This document shows positions 36,514 to 46,224 of a DNA stretch of 64,000 nucleotides, one piece after another. The notes below the pieces were generated by a model. That model had not been told where the DNA came from, did not search any database, and saw only the letters and a list, made by a program, of their open reading frames with translations. A program made the position numbers and the translations under genes. Source of the stretch: Alphaproteobacteria bacterium (lineage in GTDB: Bacteria > Pseudomonadota > Alphaproteobacteria > UBA8366); assembly GCA_028281325.1 (NCBI GenBank), contig JANQKC010000011.1:124001-188000 (forward strand), read 5' to 3'. Within the stretch, counting starts at the first letter, position 1. Every line of letters begins with the position of its first letter.

Positions 36514-36696
36514 ATGCAGGATGGAGCAGCATGGATCATGGGAACGGCCATGGCGGTGCTGGCGTTGCTCGGCCTTATCATTGCCAGCAACGCAACGGAC
36601 AACACGATGTATTACGTGGGGTTGGGCCTTTGCCTGTTCGGCGTCCTGTTCAACTACGGCATGATCGCACGCCGCACCGGCGCGAAGAAGGAATAG
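36514..36696 (+). CDS. Small two-helix membrane protein next to ccoN
   Basis: 60 residues: MQDGAAWIMGTAMAVLALLG, then a first helix end, a loop with Tyr residues (DNTMYYVGLGLCLFGVLFNY) and a basic tail ARRTGAKKE. Two transmembrane segments, short loop. AAAAGGA eight bases before ATG 36514 supports translation. It is divergent from the cbb3 operon and shares its FixK-type intergenic region, so low-oxygen induction is inferred. No family I recognise. Confidence 0.78.
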   Translation: MQDGAAWIMGTAMAVLALLGLIIASNATDNTMYYVGLGLCLFGVLFNYGMIARRTGAKKE

Positions 36697-36766
36697 TCGA
36701 AAACCCGCGAAAAAGGCCTCTTTTCACGCGGCGGCGGCCAGCCAAGCGCGCCTGCCGCCTTACCTT

Positions 36767-37819
36767 CTAGATATGCGCTACAATGTCGCGGCTTGCGGCG
36801 GCGTCACCGCGCTCGACCTTCTTTACCGCCGCCACCAAGGCCTTGCTGACCGGCGTCGGAATACCCACCTCGTCGCCCTTGGCGGCGACGAAGCCGTTGA
36901 TCAGATCGATTTCGGTCCGGCGTCCCTTCTGCATATCCTGCCCCATCGACGGGCGCTGATCCTCGCTCCGCTCCGCGATTGCCGCCTCCATGAAACCATC
37001 GACGTCGCGCCGCGCCGCGGCATCGCCATCGGCGGCCGCCACGAACCGCTCCGGCGCGAGCCCGATGAGATTTTCGATGCGGTAGCCGAGCGCCCAACCG
37101 ACCCGGATCGATTCTGCGCCGAGTCGGATCGAGATGTCCCGCGTCATCGGATCGCCGTCGCGTTCCTTGCCGCCCATCCCCGTCGCGGCGGACAGACCGT
37201 TCCGCATCGCGTTGATCGTCAACTTGGTCCAGCGCTCGCCCCATAGGTTGCTGGTGGTCTTGGCGCTGTCCGCATGGCGCATCAGGCGGGCCACCTCCTC
37301 GACACGGTCCGTGATCCGGCCATGCAGTTCGCCGACGCGGAAGACCGTGTGCGTCTCGCCGCCAAGCGGTACGTTGCGCTGAACATGGCCGGGCGCGACG
37401 AGTTCGGCCGCGATCGTGCTGGCGATGCAGCCGACGGTGCGACCCGCCCCGGCGACGCGCGCGACCGTTTCCTCGTTCATGCAGTTTTGCAGCGAGACGA
37501 CGAAGCCGTCGGACGCCAGATACTGCTTGATCAAAGCGGTCGCCCATTCGGTGTCGTAGGACTTCACCGAGATGAAGGCGATGTCGACCGGGTCTTGCTT
37601 GGACAACGCCTGCACATCGGTCAGATGGATCGCCTTGACGGGCACGGTGCAGCTTTCCTGCCTGGTCACGCCGTCCAACCGGATGCCGTGCTCGTTCATA
37701 TGGTTCACGTGATCCGGCCAAGGGTCGATCAGGGTGACGTCTTCGCCGCCCCGCGCCATATGGCCGCCCGCGTAACCGCCGATCGCGCCGGCTCCCACCA
37801 CGACGATTCGCTTGCCCAT
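36767..37819 (-). CDS. Ketopantoate reductase-family (2-dehydropantoate 2-reductase-like) protein
   Basis: 350 residues from ATG 37819 with GGGAGG upstream. Rossmann motif VVVGAGAIGGYAGGHMARGG, then SVKSYDTEWA and LQNCMNEETVA, and the C-terminal catalytic Lys region GERWTKLTINAMRNGLSA. The layout is that of ApbA/PanE, but it is longer and diverged, and several such paralogs exist per genome with unknown substrates, so PanE itself is not claimed. Confidence 0.85.
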   Translation of the reverse strand: MGKRIVVVGAGAIGGYAGGHMARGGEDVTLIDPWPDHVNHMNEHGIRLDGVTRQESCTVPVKAIHLTDVQALSKQDPVDIAFISVKSYDTEWATALIKQYLASDGFVVSLQNCMNEETVARVAGAGRTVGCIASTIAAELVAPGHVQRNVPLGGETHTVFRVGELHGRITDRVEEVARLMRHADSAKTTSNLWGERWTKLTINAMRNGLSAATGMGGKERDGDPMTRDISIRLGAESIRVGWALGYRIENLIGLAPERFVAAADGDAAARRDVDGFMEAAIAERSEDQRPSMGQDMQKGRRTEIDLINGFVAAKGDEVGIPTPVSKALVAAVKKVERGDAAASRDIVAHI

Positions 37820-37941
37820 GGCGTGTTTCCTCCCTGGTCTCGATTGGTGGTTGCTCGGCCAAAAAGGCGCGGTTCCGCCCTCATGGGTGCCCGATTTTTC
37901 GATTTTCCGCAAGTTGCCGCCGGAACGGCGACGCCCGCGGG

Positions 37942-38901
37942 TCAGAAGGTGCCCAAATACTGCCAGGAGACATAACCGCCATAGCAGACAAGGAACCCGG
38001 CGCCCGCGACCCGGTTCATCACATTGAAACGGCGGACCCAGAAGGCGAGGATCGCGGTGATCCCCAGCAGGAACCAAAGGTCGAAGGCGACCATCTGCGG
38101 CGGGATGGGCACGGGGGTGACGGTCGCGACCACGCCCATGATTCCCAGGATGTTGTAGATATTCGCGCCGAACACGGTGCCCAGCGCGACGTCGGAATGA
38201 CGCCGCCAGGCCGCGATCACCGCCGTCGCCAGTTCAGGCAGCGACGTGCCCAGCGCGACCACCGTCAGGCCTACGACTTCCTCGGGCACGCCCGCGTCCC
38301 GCGCCAGGGCGACCGCCCCCTTCACCAGGAAGTCTGCCCCGAAAATGACGCCGAGCAACCCGGCGCCGAATGTGAGTGCGGATTTCACCACCGATGTCGG
38401 CGCCTTGTCGGCGAACTCCTCGGCTTCCTCGGCGAACGAACTGGTCGATGACGATTGCCGGCGTTCCTTACGGAAATTGTAGACGGTCAGCGAGACCAGC
38501 AGCAGGACCATCAGAATGCCCTGCCACCGCGCGATTTGACCGTCCCAAGCGAGCAACAGCAACAAGGCCGTCGCAAGGGTCAAAATGATCCCCGTGGTGT
38601 TCAGCGATGCGCTGCGCTCAAGCGAGATCGGCCATATCAGACAGGAACATCCCAGGATCAGCAGGAAGTTGCAGATATTGCTGCCGATGACGTTGCCGAC
38701 CGCGATGCCCGGCGAGCCCTTGAACGCGGCGTCGAGGCTAACGAACAGTTCCGGCGTCGTCGTGCCGTAGGCGACGACGGTCGCCCCGATCATCATCGGC
38801 GACACGCCGAACCGTTGCGCAAACCCGACGGCGCCACGCACCAGCGCGTCGCCGCCGACAAACAGAAGGGCAAAACCGATGGGAATCAGCAGGTAGATCA
38901 T
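37942..38901 (-). CDS. Calcium/sodium antiporter (YrbG-like)
   Basis: 319 residues, ~10 transmembrane helices in two inverted repeats. The two alpha-repeat signatures are visible: AVGNVIGSNICNFLLILG and ALGTVFGANIYNILGIMG, each with the acidic/Asn ion-binding motif (TTPELFVSLDA, TSLPELATAVIAAW). Inner-membrane exchange of Ca2+ or Na+. Independent of neighbours. Confidence 0.92.
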   Translation of the reverse strand: MIYLLIPIGFALLFVGGDALVRGAVGFAQRFGVSPMMIGATVVAYGTTTPELFVSLDAAFKGSPGIAVGNVIGSNICNFLLILGCSCLIWPISLERSASLNTTGIILTLATALLLLLAWDGQIARWQGILMVLLLVSLTVYNFRKERRQSSSTSSFAEEAEEFADKAPTSVVKSALTFGAGLLGVIFGADFLVKGAVALARDAGVPEEVVGLTVVALGTSLPELATAVIAAWRRHSDVALGTVFGANIYNILGIMGVVATVTPVPIPPQMVAFDLWFLLGITAILAFWVRRFNVMNRVAGAGFLVCYGGYVSWQYLGTF

Positions 38902-39105
38902 GCGCCGGCCAACTTTTCCCCGACGCCATCGGCTCTATCCGACGACGCGGCACATGACATTTTGCGCATGAATTCTCCCCGACCCTTATCGGCGGTTTTC
39001 GAATGGACCGCCTTCATACAGTATAAATGAACGTGAGTGGACTCGCCTCGCGACGGGCGAGCGCGCCACCTGCCGTTTCTCCCGCAGCCCAAATAGGAAG
39101 ATTGC

Positions 39106-40983
39106 ATGCCAGGGTCAACCGACGAACCACTAGATACCGGCAGTGTTGCCGTCGAGCGTGACCTCATGGTCACGGCGCGCGACGGCATCCGCCTCGCCAC
39201 CGACATTTACCGGCCCGCCCAGGACGGCGTTGCGGTCGAGGGCGCCTTCCCGGTCATCCTGGAACGCACGCCCTATGACAAGACGGCGGCATCGCGATCG
39301 GAGAAGCGGGTGGGCGATGCCGACTCCATACCGCGCGCCGACGTCGCCGCCTATTTCGTCCGCCATGGTTACATCGTCGCCTATCAGGACTGCCGCGGCC
39401 GCTATGCCTCGGAGGGGGAGTTCGTCAAATATCTCGACGACGCGGAAGACGGTTACGACACGCTCGCCTGGCTGGTCGAGCAACCCTGGTGCAACGGCAA
39501 GATCGGCACCAAGGGCCTGTCCTATGCGGCGCATACGCAAGCGGCGCTCGCCAGCCTGAACCCGCCGGGCCTCGCCTGCATGTTTCTCGACTCCGGGGGA
39601 TTCTCCAACGCCTATCAAGGCGGCATCCGGCAAGGCGGGGCGTTCGAATTGAAACAGGCGACCTGGGCCTACAAGCAGGCGTTGGAGAGCCAAGATGCGC
39701 AGGACCCGGTCATCCGCGCCGCGCTGGAGGCCGAGGACATGCGCGACTGGTTCACCCGCATGCCCTGGCGGCGCGGGCATTCGCCGCTGCGTTGGGTGCC
39801 GGAGTACGAGGACTATCTATTCGAGCAGTGGACAGCCGGCAGCTTCGACGAGGCCTGGAAACAGGCGGGCATCTACGCCGAAGGGTTCTATGGCGATTTC
39901 CCCGACATTCCGATGGTCCATATGTCCAGTTGGTTCGACCCGTATCCCCGGACCGCGACCGACAACTATATCGGCCTGAAGGCGCACGGAAAGGGACCGC
40001 AACGCCTGATCATGGGGCCTTGGACCCATGGCGACCGGGTGCTGAGCTACGCGGGCGACATCGATTTCGGGACCCAGTCCACGCTCGACGGGTCGCTCGC
40101 CGAGGATTTCCTAGCGCTGCGCCTGCGTTGGTTCGACCGTTGGCTGCGCGACGTCGACAACGGCGCGGACGCCGACCCGGCGGTGCAGGTCTTCGTGATG
40201 GGCGGCGGCAGCGGATGCCGCCGCGACGACGGCCGGCTCGACCATGGCGGCGCCTGGCGCGCGGAAGCCGATTGGCCGATCCCCGACACCGCCTTCACCG
40301 AATATTATCTCGACGCGGAAGGCGGGCTCGGCGCCACCGCGCCGATGGCCGAGGCCGCCTCGCTATCCTACGATCATGATCCAAAGCATCCGGTGCCGAG
40401 CATCGGCGGCTCGATCACGTCGGGCGCACCGGTCATGGAAGGCGGCGGCTACGATCAACGGGAAGGACCGGATTTCTTCGGCTGCGCGCCGCCCTACCTG
40501 CCCCTGGCTGCGCGGCCCGATGTCCTGGTTTTCGAAACGCCGCCGCTGAACGAGGATGTGGAAGTGACCGGGCCGGTCACGGCCAGGCTCTGGATCAGTT
40601 CGACCTGCCCGGATACGGACTTCACGATGAAACTGATCGACGTGTATCCGCCGAGCGAGGATTATCCGCAAGGCTACGCGCTGAACATCACCGACGGCAT
40701 CCTGCGCTGCCGTTATCGCGAGTCCTGGGAATCGCCGACGATGATGGAGCCCGGCGCGATCCATGAAATCGAGATCGAGCCCTTCCCGACCAGCAACCTG
40801 TTCAAGACCGGGCATCGTATCCGTCTCGATATCGCCAGCAGCAACTTCCCGCATTTCGACGTGAACCCGAACACCGGCGAACCGGAGGGTCTCGCCCGGC
40901 GCAGCCGAATCGCGACCAACACAGTCCATATGGACCGGACGCGCCCGTCGCACGTCCTCCTGCCGATCATACCGCCGCGGTAA
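39106..40983 (+). CDS. CocE/NonD-family hydrolase (X-Pro dipeptidyl-peptidase fold)
   Basis: 625 residues. The nucleophile is Ser139 in GTKGLSYAAHTQA; the oxyanion Tyr region is ILERTPYDKT and the His lies in GPWTHGDRV. A jelly-roll domain at the C-terminus (ETPPLNEDVEVTGPVTARLWISSTCPDTDFTMKL) is typical of this family. The family cleaves esters or amides such as cocaine, cephalosporin side chains or peptides. The usual G after SYxG is A here. AGGAAG precedes the ATG. No signal peptide. Convergent with the NMT1-like gene with only five bases between them. Confidence 0.9.
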   Translation: MPGSTDEPLDTGSVAVERDLMVTARDGIRLATDIYRPAQDGVAVEGAFPVILERTPYDKTAASRSEKRVGDADSIPRADVAAYFVRHGYIVAYQDCRGRYASEGEFVKYLDDAEDGYDTLAWLVEQPWCNGKIGTKGLSYAAHTQAALASLNPPGLACMFLDSGGFSNAYQGGIRQGGAFELKQATWAYKQALESQDAQDPVIRAALEAEDMRDWFTRMPWRRGHSPLRWVPEYEDYLFEQWTAGSFDEAWKQAGIYAEGFYGDFPDIPMVHMSSWFDPYPRTATDNYIGLKAHGKGPQRLIMGPWTHGDRVLSYAGDIDFGTQSTLDGSLAEDFLALRLRWFDRWLRDVDNGADADPAVQVFVMGGGSGCRRDDGRLDHGGAWRAEADWPIPDTAFTEYYLDAEGGLGATAPMAEAASLSYDHDPKHPVPSIGGSITSGAPVMEGGGYDQREGPDFFGCAPPYLPLAARPDVLVFETPPLNEDVEVTGPVTARLWISSTCPDTDFTMKLIDVYPPSEDYPQGYALNITDGILRCRYRESWESPTMMEPGAIHEIEIEPFPTSNLFKTGHRIRLDIASSNFPHFDVNPNTGEPEGLARRSRIATNTVHMDRTRPSHVLLPIIPPR

Positions 40984-40988
40984 GGGGC

Positions 40989-41909
40989 TTACATCGCCGG
41001 CGGGTCTTCGGTGATCACCCGCTCGGCGAGCGCGTTATCGACGCAATCCTCGTAGGGAATCTCCCGCGCGATCAACCCACCCGACAACAGCGCGGCGCGC
41101 AGCCGTTCGAAGCCGTCCCGGGCGAGCAGCGGCGACGCGCCCCAGACGCCCAAGGCCAGATACCGCTCGGCGCAGGCGGCGAGGGTGTCGAGATCGAGGT
41201 CAGGGAAATACTCGCGAACGGCCTCGGCGATATCGATCGGCCGCTTCGCGTGCAGCCATTTCTGCATCCGAAACATGGCCCGCGTCATGCGGTACAGCTC
41301 GTCTTGCCGCCGGGCCATGGTTTCCCGCGACGCGTAAAAGGTGGTGTAGCTGCAGGGACCGCGCGAGGCGGCGGCGTACCAAAGATGGCCGCCGCCGTCC
41401 GCAAGCAAGTCTTCCAGAAAGGGCTGGCACACCTGAATGGCGTCCACCGTTCCGGCCCGCAGTGCGGCGACATTGTCGGGCATGCTGCGGTCGTCGATCC
41501 GCGACACCGCCGACGGGTCGACGCCGGCGCGGCGCAGATCGTCTTGGAGGCACATCCAAGGGGTCGGCACCTCGCTGACGCTCGCCAGCGACATGTTCGC
41601 CAGATCGGCGAGGGTGAAGTCCGGGCGCGGCGTAGCCCCGACGACGAAGAACGGATCGCGGGCGACAGCCTCGCAGAAACCGACGATGCCGCAATCCGGG
41701 TCGCGGTCGTGGTTCATCATGATCCGCATCGGCCCGCCCCAATAGACGTCGACCTCGCCCGACTGCAATTGATCGGCGACGGACCCGAGATTGGCGCTCG
41801 TCCCCAGGGTGACGGAAACGCCCTCCGCCTCGTATGCGCCGAGCGCATGGGCCAAATAGAACGGCGTGTAGAAGACCGCGCGAAAAGACTCGAATAAGGT
41901 GATGCTCAT
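40989..41909 (-). CDS. NMT1/THI5-like (periplasmic-binding-protein-fold) protein without signal peptide
   Basis: 306 residues from ATG 41909 (TTG 41927 is an alternative). Type II periplasmic-binding fold: FRAVFYTPFYLAHALGAYEAEGVSVTL, SVADQLQSGEVDVYWGG, VPTPWMCLQDDLRRAG and AALRAGTVDAIQVCQPFLED. Such proteins usually feed taurine/nitrate/thiamine-precursor ABC importers, but here no export signal or permease is adjacent. It may be cytoplasmic, like the HMP-P synthase Thi5, though the CCCFC-type iron motif is absent. Next to an M20 peptidase on the same strand. Confidence 0.8.
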   Translation of the reverse strand: MSITLFESFRAVFYTPFYLAHALGAYEAEGVSVTLGTSANLGSVADQLQSGEVDVYWGGPMRIMMNHDRDPDCGIVGFCEAVARDPFFVVGATPRPDFTLADLANMSLASVSEVPTPWMCLQDDLRRAGVDPSAVSRIDDRSMPDNVAALRAGTVDAIQVCQPFLEDLLADGGGHLWYAAASRGPCSYTTFYASRETMARRQDELYRMTRAMFRMQKWLHAKRPIDIAEAVREYFPDLDLDTLAACAERYLALGVWGASPLLARDGFERLRAALLSGGLIAREIPYEDCVDNALAERVITEDPPAM

Positions 41910-41945
41910 AACGTCATTCTCGCGCAAATCGGCGGAGCCGTCGAA

Positions 41946-43349
41946 CTAGCCGGCCGGCGTACCGCCTTCGCCCAAGTCCCAGTAGAGACCGGCAACCACC
42001 CCCAGACCTTCGCGGAACAACGATTTCAGACCGTGTTCGTCGGCGCCGTGCTGGTTGCAGCCGCTATAGGAATGCGGCATCCAGATAACCGCCGCATCTA
42101 GTCCCTGCCTGAACATCTCGCTCGGGTTCGACCCGCTCGAACACGGCAGGATATTGGGCTCCTCGCCGGTGGACTCGATGATCGACCGGCGCACCCACTG
42201 GACCCATGGATGGTTCGGGTCCGTGCGCGATGCAGGAAACTGATCGCGACCGATCTCCGTGTCGATCTCGACGCCCTCGAACCCCTTTGCGTCGAGATGC
42301 CGCCGCAGCGCCGGCACGAAGTTTTCGCGCGGCACGTCCGCCGTGTGGCGAATCTGGCATCGCGCCTTCGCGTAGCTCGGCACCGCATTCACCGGGTTGT
42401 CCGGATTGCCGGTGCTGTAGGCGAGTACGATGAAACTGGTCCAGGCCAGCGTCCGCTCGCGCGGCGACATGTCCGGCTCGCCCCAATCGGGATCGATCTC
42501 TGGCATGCCCGGCACCGGATCGACGACCAGGTTCCGGCAAGCATCCAGCACCGAATCCGGGACCGACGCCGGCAGCCAATCCTCGATCAGAATCTTGCCC
42601 TTCGGCGTCGTGATCGACGCAATGGCCTGGGCCAGGATAATGCCGGCATCCGCCATAACCCCGCCCCAATGGCCGGAATGCAGCCCACCGGACCGGTCCA
42701 GGTCGACGACCAGGTCGAAGAAGACGCCGCCGCGACAGCCGAGGTTCATATCCATGCGGCCGAAGGATTTTCGCGGCCCGTCGAACCCCAGAAAAAAATC
42801 GGCGGCGAGAAGGTCCTTGTTGTCGTCGACGATCCGCTTCATGCCCGGCGACCCTTGTTCCTCGCCGGTCTCGATGATGAACTTCGCGTTGAACCCCAGG
42901 GCGCCGCCGCGCTCCTCCAACACGGCCTGCATCGCGGACATGGCCAGGGTGTGCTGCCCCTTGTTGTCGACCGCGCCGCGGCCGTAGACGCGGTCATCGA
43001 CCACCTTCATCTCGAACGGGTCGAGACCGTCGCTCCATTCCTCGGGCACGGCGCGCACCACGTCGCCGTGCCCATAGATCAGAACGGTCGGCTTGGCCGC
43101 GTCTTCGAGACGGGAGGCGACAAGCACGGGGCCGCGGTCGGAGACGGGATTCTCCAGAATGTCGCAGGTAAACCCCATCCGGTCGAAGCAAGGACCGATC
43201 TCATCGCGTTGATACCGGTAGAGTTCCGCCGCGCGTTCCGGAACCTGGCTCTCCGTCGGGATCGCGATGCGACGCGCGAGATCCTCGAGATACGCACCGC
43301 TGTCCATCTTGTCATGCGCGCGATCGACCGCGCCGCGTCGGCTTGCCAT
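41946..43349 (-). CDS. M20-family metallopeptidase/amidohydrolase
   Basis: 467 residues from ATG 43349. Metal-binding motifs in order: LIYGHGDVV (H, D), GRGAVDNKGQH (bridging D), IETGEEQGSPG (E-E, catalytic) and a C-terminal H in MPHSYSGCNQHGADEH. The lid/dimerisation domain is the central ~150 residues. These enzymes cleave dipeptides, acyl-amino acids or carbamoyl bonds. No signal peptide. Divergent from the peptide ABC importer genes, which suggests intracellular hydrolysis of imported substrates. Confidence 0.92.
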   Translation of the reverse strand: MASRRGAVDRAHDKMDSGAYLEDLARRIAIPTESQVPERAAELYRYQRDEIGPCFDRMGFTCDILENPVSDRGPVLVASRLEDAAKPTVLIYGHGDVVRAVPEEWSDGLDPFEMKVVDDRVYGRGAVDNKGQHTLAMSAMQAVLEERGGALGFNAKFIIETGEEQGSPGMKRIVDDNKDLLAADFFLGFDGPRKSFGRMDMNLGCRGGVFFDLVVDLDRSGGLHSGHWGGVMADAGIILAQAIASITTPKGKILIEDWLPASVPDSVLDACRNLVVDPVPGMPEIDPDWGEPDMSPRERTLAWTSFIVLAYSTGNPDNPVNAVPSYAKARCQIRHTADVPRENFVPALRRHLDAKGFEGVEIDTEIGRDQFPASRTDPNHPWVQWVRRSIIESTGEEPNILPCSSGSNPSEMFRQGLDAAVIWMPHSYSGCNQHGADEHGLKSLFREGLGVVAGLYWDLGEGGTPAG

Positions 43350-43697
43350 GCCACACCCTTCCTTGCTGAATCGACTGTCCAAATATCGCGTCTGGAATCC
43401 CCGGCGGCGGACGCCTTCCGGACTAAGACCTTAAAGTACAACCTATTTAGCCGCCATAGACAAGCAGCGTATCATATTGCTGTTGTTATAGATTTTTGCG
43501 ATCATACAACCCATGAGAGAGTGTTTTTTATATTGTGCAGTGCCGCATTCGGTGTGTAACATTTTGCATCTCACGTTCAGCTTGGACGACGGACGAGGCC
43601 GGTGCCGCGAGTCGGAGCACCCCAAAATACAAGAATGCATCGTTTCCGCCCTCGCCTGAGCAAAAAACCTGGTGAACCCCACAGGGAGTTATTCGGC
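43350..43697. other. Intergenic region with divergent promoters
   Basis: 348 bases without a gene, AT-rich around 43436-43560, between the M20 gene and the ABC importer. It probably carries both promoters; TATATT at ~43530 is a possible -10 but no good -35 is visible. No clear operator palindrome was found. Confidence 0.4.
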
Positions 43698-45215
43698 ATG
43701 AAAATCAAACACTTGGCTATTCCCGCTGCCATGGCGGCGGCGTTGGCCCTATCGACACCGCCCGCTGAGGCCGGCAAGAGCGACGACACGCTGACCTGGA
43801 TATCGAACAGCGAACCCGACAACATCGACATCTACTACAACACGCTGCGCGAAGGACTGATCCTCGGCCGTCATATCTGGGACGCGCTGATGGAGATCGA
43901 TCCCAAGACCGGCGAGTTCCAGCCGAGCCTGGCCAAGTCATATAAGTGGATCGACGACAAAACGATCGAATTCGACCTGCGTGAGGATATCGTCTTTCAC
44001 AACGGTGAGAAGTTCGACGCCGACGACGTTGTGTTCACGCTCAACTATCTCGCCGATCCGAACAACAAGGTGAAAGCGCTGAGCCGAACCAAGTTCATCG
44101 CCGGCGGCGAGAAGGTCAGCCAGTACAAGGTGCGGGCCAAGCTCAAATATCCGTTCCCGGCCGCGATGCAGTATTTTGCGTCCGTGATCGTGATCTATCC
44201 GAACGAGTATTACGCGAAGGCCGGTCCGAAAGGCATGGCCACCAAGCCGGTCGGCACCGGACCGTATAAGGTGACCGAGGTCACCTACGGCAAGCGGTTC
44301 GTTCTCGAGAAGAACGAGAACTACATGAAAGGCGGACCGAAGACACCGAGCATCGGCAAGCTGGTGTTCCGACGGATCGAAGAACGCGGCACCCAGATGG
44401 CGGAGTTGCTGTCCGGCGGTGCGGATTGGATTTGGCGGGTGCCACCCGATCTGGCTCAACGGTTGGACGGCCGTAAAGGGTTTCAGGTGACGCAGGGCGA
44501 AACCATGCGCATCGGCTTCTTGATCTTGGGCGCGTCCGGCAAGGCTGGCGATCACCCGATGACCAACCTCAAGGTCCGCCGGGCCATCAACTATGCGCTC
44601 GACCGGGACAAAATCCGCAAGACGCTGATGGGCGAAGCCTCCCGGATTATTCATGCCGCCTGCTTCCCGACGCAATTCGGCTGCATCGACGACAATGTGA
44701 AGCGGTACGAGTATAACCCGGAGAAGGCCAAGGCGTTGCTGAAGGAGGCCGGGTTCGAGAAAGGCTTCGAGGCAGAGTTCGTCGCGTATCGCGACCGGCC
44801 GATCGCCGAGGCGATCATCGGCCAGCTTCGCCGCGTCGGCATCACGGCGAAAATGACCTACCTGAAGGCCGGCGCCTATCGGGAATTGCGCCGCAAGAAG
44901 GGCGTCGAAATCGCTTTCGGCACCTGGGGATCGTCGTCGATCAACGACATCACCGCAATTGCCGGCAACTGGTTCCAAGGGAGTTCCGACGATAACGCGC
45001 AGGACAAGACGGTCATCGACCTGTTGAACCAGGGCAACACGACCGACCAGGAAGTGCGCAAGAAAGTCTACGCGCAAGCCTTCGAGCGGATCGCCGACCA
45101 AGCCTATTGGGCGCCCTTGTTCTCATGGGTGTACAATTACGCTTATGTCGACGAGTTGGACTTCACCCCCAGCGCCGACGAAATTCCCCGGTTCTGGGCC
45201 GCGAAGTGGAAGTAA
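43698..45215 (+). CDS. Peptide-type ABC transporter substrate-binding protein
   Basis: 505 residues with a Sec signal MKIKHLAIPAAMAAALALST ending in PAEAGKS. Family 5 (DppA/OppA) binding protein: PSLAKSYKWIDDKTIEFDLREDIVFHNGEKFDADDV, KPVGTGPYKV, NLKVRRAINYALDRDKI and NPEKAKALLKEAGF. Delivers peptides or similar ligands from the periplasm to the DppBC-like permease encoded downstream. GGGAG upstream of ATG 43698. Its stop is followed by a strong hairpin before the permease gene. Confidence 0.94.
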   Translation: MKIKHLAIPAAMAAALALSTPPAEAGKSDDTLTWISNSEPDNIDIYYNTLREGLILGRHIWDALMEIDPKTGEFQPSLAKSYKWIDDKTIEFDLREDIVFHNGEKFDADDVVFTLNYLADPNNKVKALSRTKFIAGGEKVSQYKVRAKLKYPFPAAMQYFASVIVIYPNEYYAKAGPKGMATKPVGTGPYKVTEVTYGKRFVLEKNENYMKGGPKTPSIGKLVFRRIEERGTQMAELLSGGADWIWRVPPDLAQRLDGRKGFQVTQGETMRIGFLILGASGKAGDHPMTNLKVRRAINYALDRDKIRKTLMGEASRIIHAACFPTQFGCIDDNVKRYEYNPEKAKALLKEAGFEKGFEAEFVAYRDRPIAEAIIGQLRRVGITAKMTYLKAGAYRELRRKKGVEIAFGTWGSSSINDITAIAGNWFQGSSDDNAQDKTVIDLLNQGNTTDQEVRKKVYAQAFERIADQAYWAPLFSWVYNYAYVDELDFTPSADEIPRFWAAKWK

Positions 45216-45227
45216 GCACGTAACGTC

Positions 45228-45261
45228 GCCGGATCGGTCCAGGAACCTGGACCGATCCGGC
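45228..45261 (+). promoter_or_regulatory. Hairpin between binding-protein and permease genes
   Basis: GCCGGATCGGTCCAGG (45228-45243), AA, CCTGGACCGATCCGGC (45246-45261): perfect 16-bp stem followed by TCCTTTTCGTTT. This is a partial terminator or RNA-stabilising structure that lets the binding protein be made in excess of the permease. Confidence 0.75.
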
Positions 45262-45294
45262 TCCTTTTCGTTTCAGGAATATTAGGGGAGCCGG

Positions 45295-46212
45295 ATGCTG
45301 AATTTCATGACCAAGCGCCTGTTCGTCGCGGCGCTTGTGGCGTTCACCGTATCCGTGATCGCATTTTCACTGCTTAGGTTATCCGGCGACTTGGCGACGA
45401 TGATCGCGGGCGAGGACGCCAGCGCCCAAGACATCGAGATAATCCGCGAACAATACGGGTTGAACAAACCCTATCATCTGCAATATCTCGACTGGCTCGG
45501 CGACGGAGTTCAGGGCGACCTCGGCGAATCCATGTTCTATCCCGAGGAAGTTACCGCATTGATCAAGGACCGGCTGCCGAACACGTTAACCCTCGCCGGC
45601 CTCGGCGTTTTGTTCGCCATGGGTCTGGCTATCCCCATGGGGGTGATCGCGGCCCTACGGCCCGATAGCTGGGTGGACCGAACCGCGTTGACAATCGCGG
45701 TGCTGGGGCAGGCGCTACCCGGCTTCTGGTTCGCCCTGATGCTGATGTTCGTGTTCGGCCTGTTCCTCCGATGGTTACCGATTTCCGGCAATGAAACCTT
45801 GGCGCATTTCATCCTGCCGGCCATCTCGCTCGGCTATTATTCGACCCCGGCGGTCATGCGCCTGACCCGAACCGGCATGCTGGAAGTGCTCAACTCCGAC
45901 TACATACGAACCGCCCACGCCAAAGGACTGCCGACCTTCGTCATCCTGTTCAAACACGCGCTGCGCAACGCGATCATCCCGGTCGTCGCGCTGTCGTCGG
46001 TTCAGTTCGGCAACATGCTCGGCGGGTCGGTCGTCACCGAAACCGTCTTTCAGATTCAAGGCATTGGTCATTTGGCCTGGGAGTCGATCTCCCGGAACGA
46101 TTTCCCGGTCGTGCAGGCCGTGCTGTTGCTGGTGGCGTGCTTTTACATCGTCCTCGTGCTGCTTGGCGATCTGCTCAACGCGTGGCTCGATCCACGCCTG
46201 CGCGTGACATAG
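45295..46212 (+). CDS. DppB-type ABC transporter permease
   Basis: 305 residues, about six transmembrane helices. The EAA-like loop is EVLNSDYIRTAHAKGLPTFV with the G-x(n)-LP pattern. Forms half of the inner-membrane channel of the peptide importer. GGGGAGCC precedes ATG 45295. Confidence 0.94.
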   Translation: MLNFMTKRLFVAALVAFTVSVIAFSLLRLSGDLATMIAGEDASAQDIEIIREQYGLNKPYHLQYLDWLGDGVQGDLGESMFYPEEVTALIKDRLPNTLTLAGLGVLFAMGLAIPMGVIAALRPDSWVDRTALTIAVLGQALPGFWFALMLMFVFGLFLRWLPISGNETLAHFILPAISLGYYSTPAVMRLTRTGMLEVLNSDYIRTAHAKGLPTFVILFKHALRNAIIPVVALSSVQFGNMLGGSVVTETVFQIQGIGHLAWESISRNDFPVVQAVLLLVACFYIVLVLLGDLLNAWLDPRLRVT

Positions 46213-46224
46213 GAGAGACCGTAG

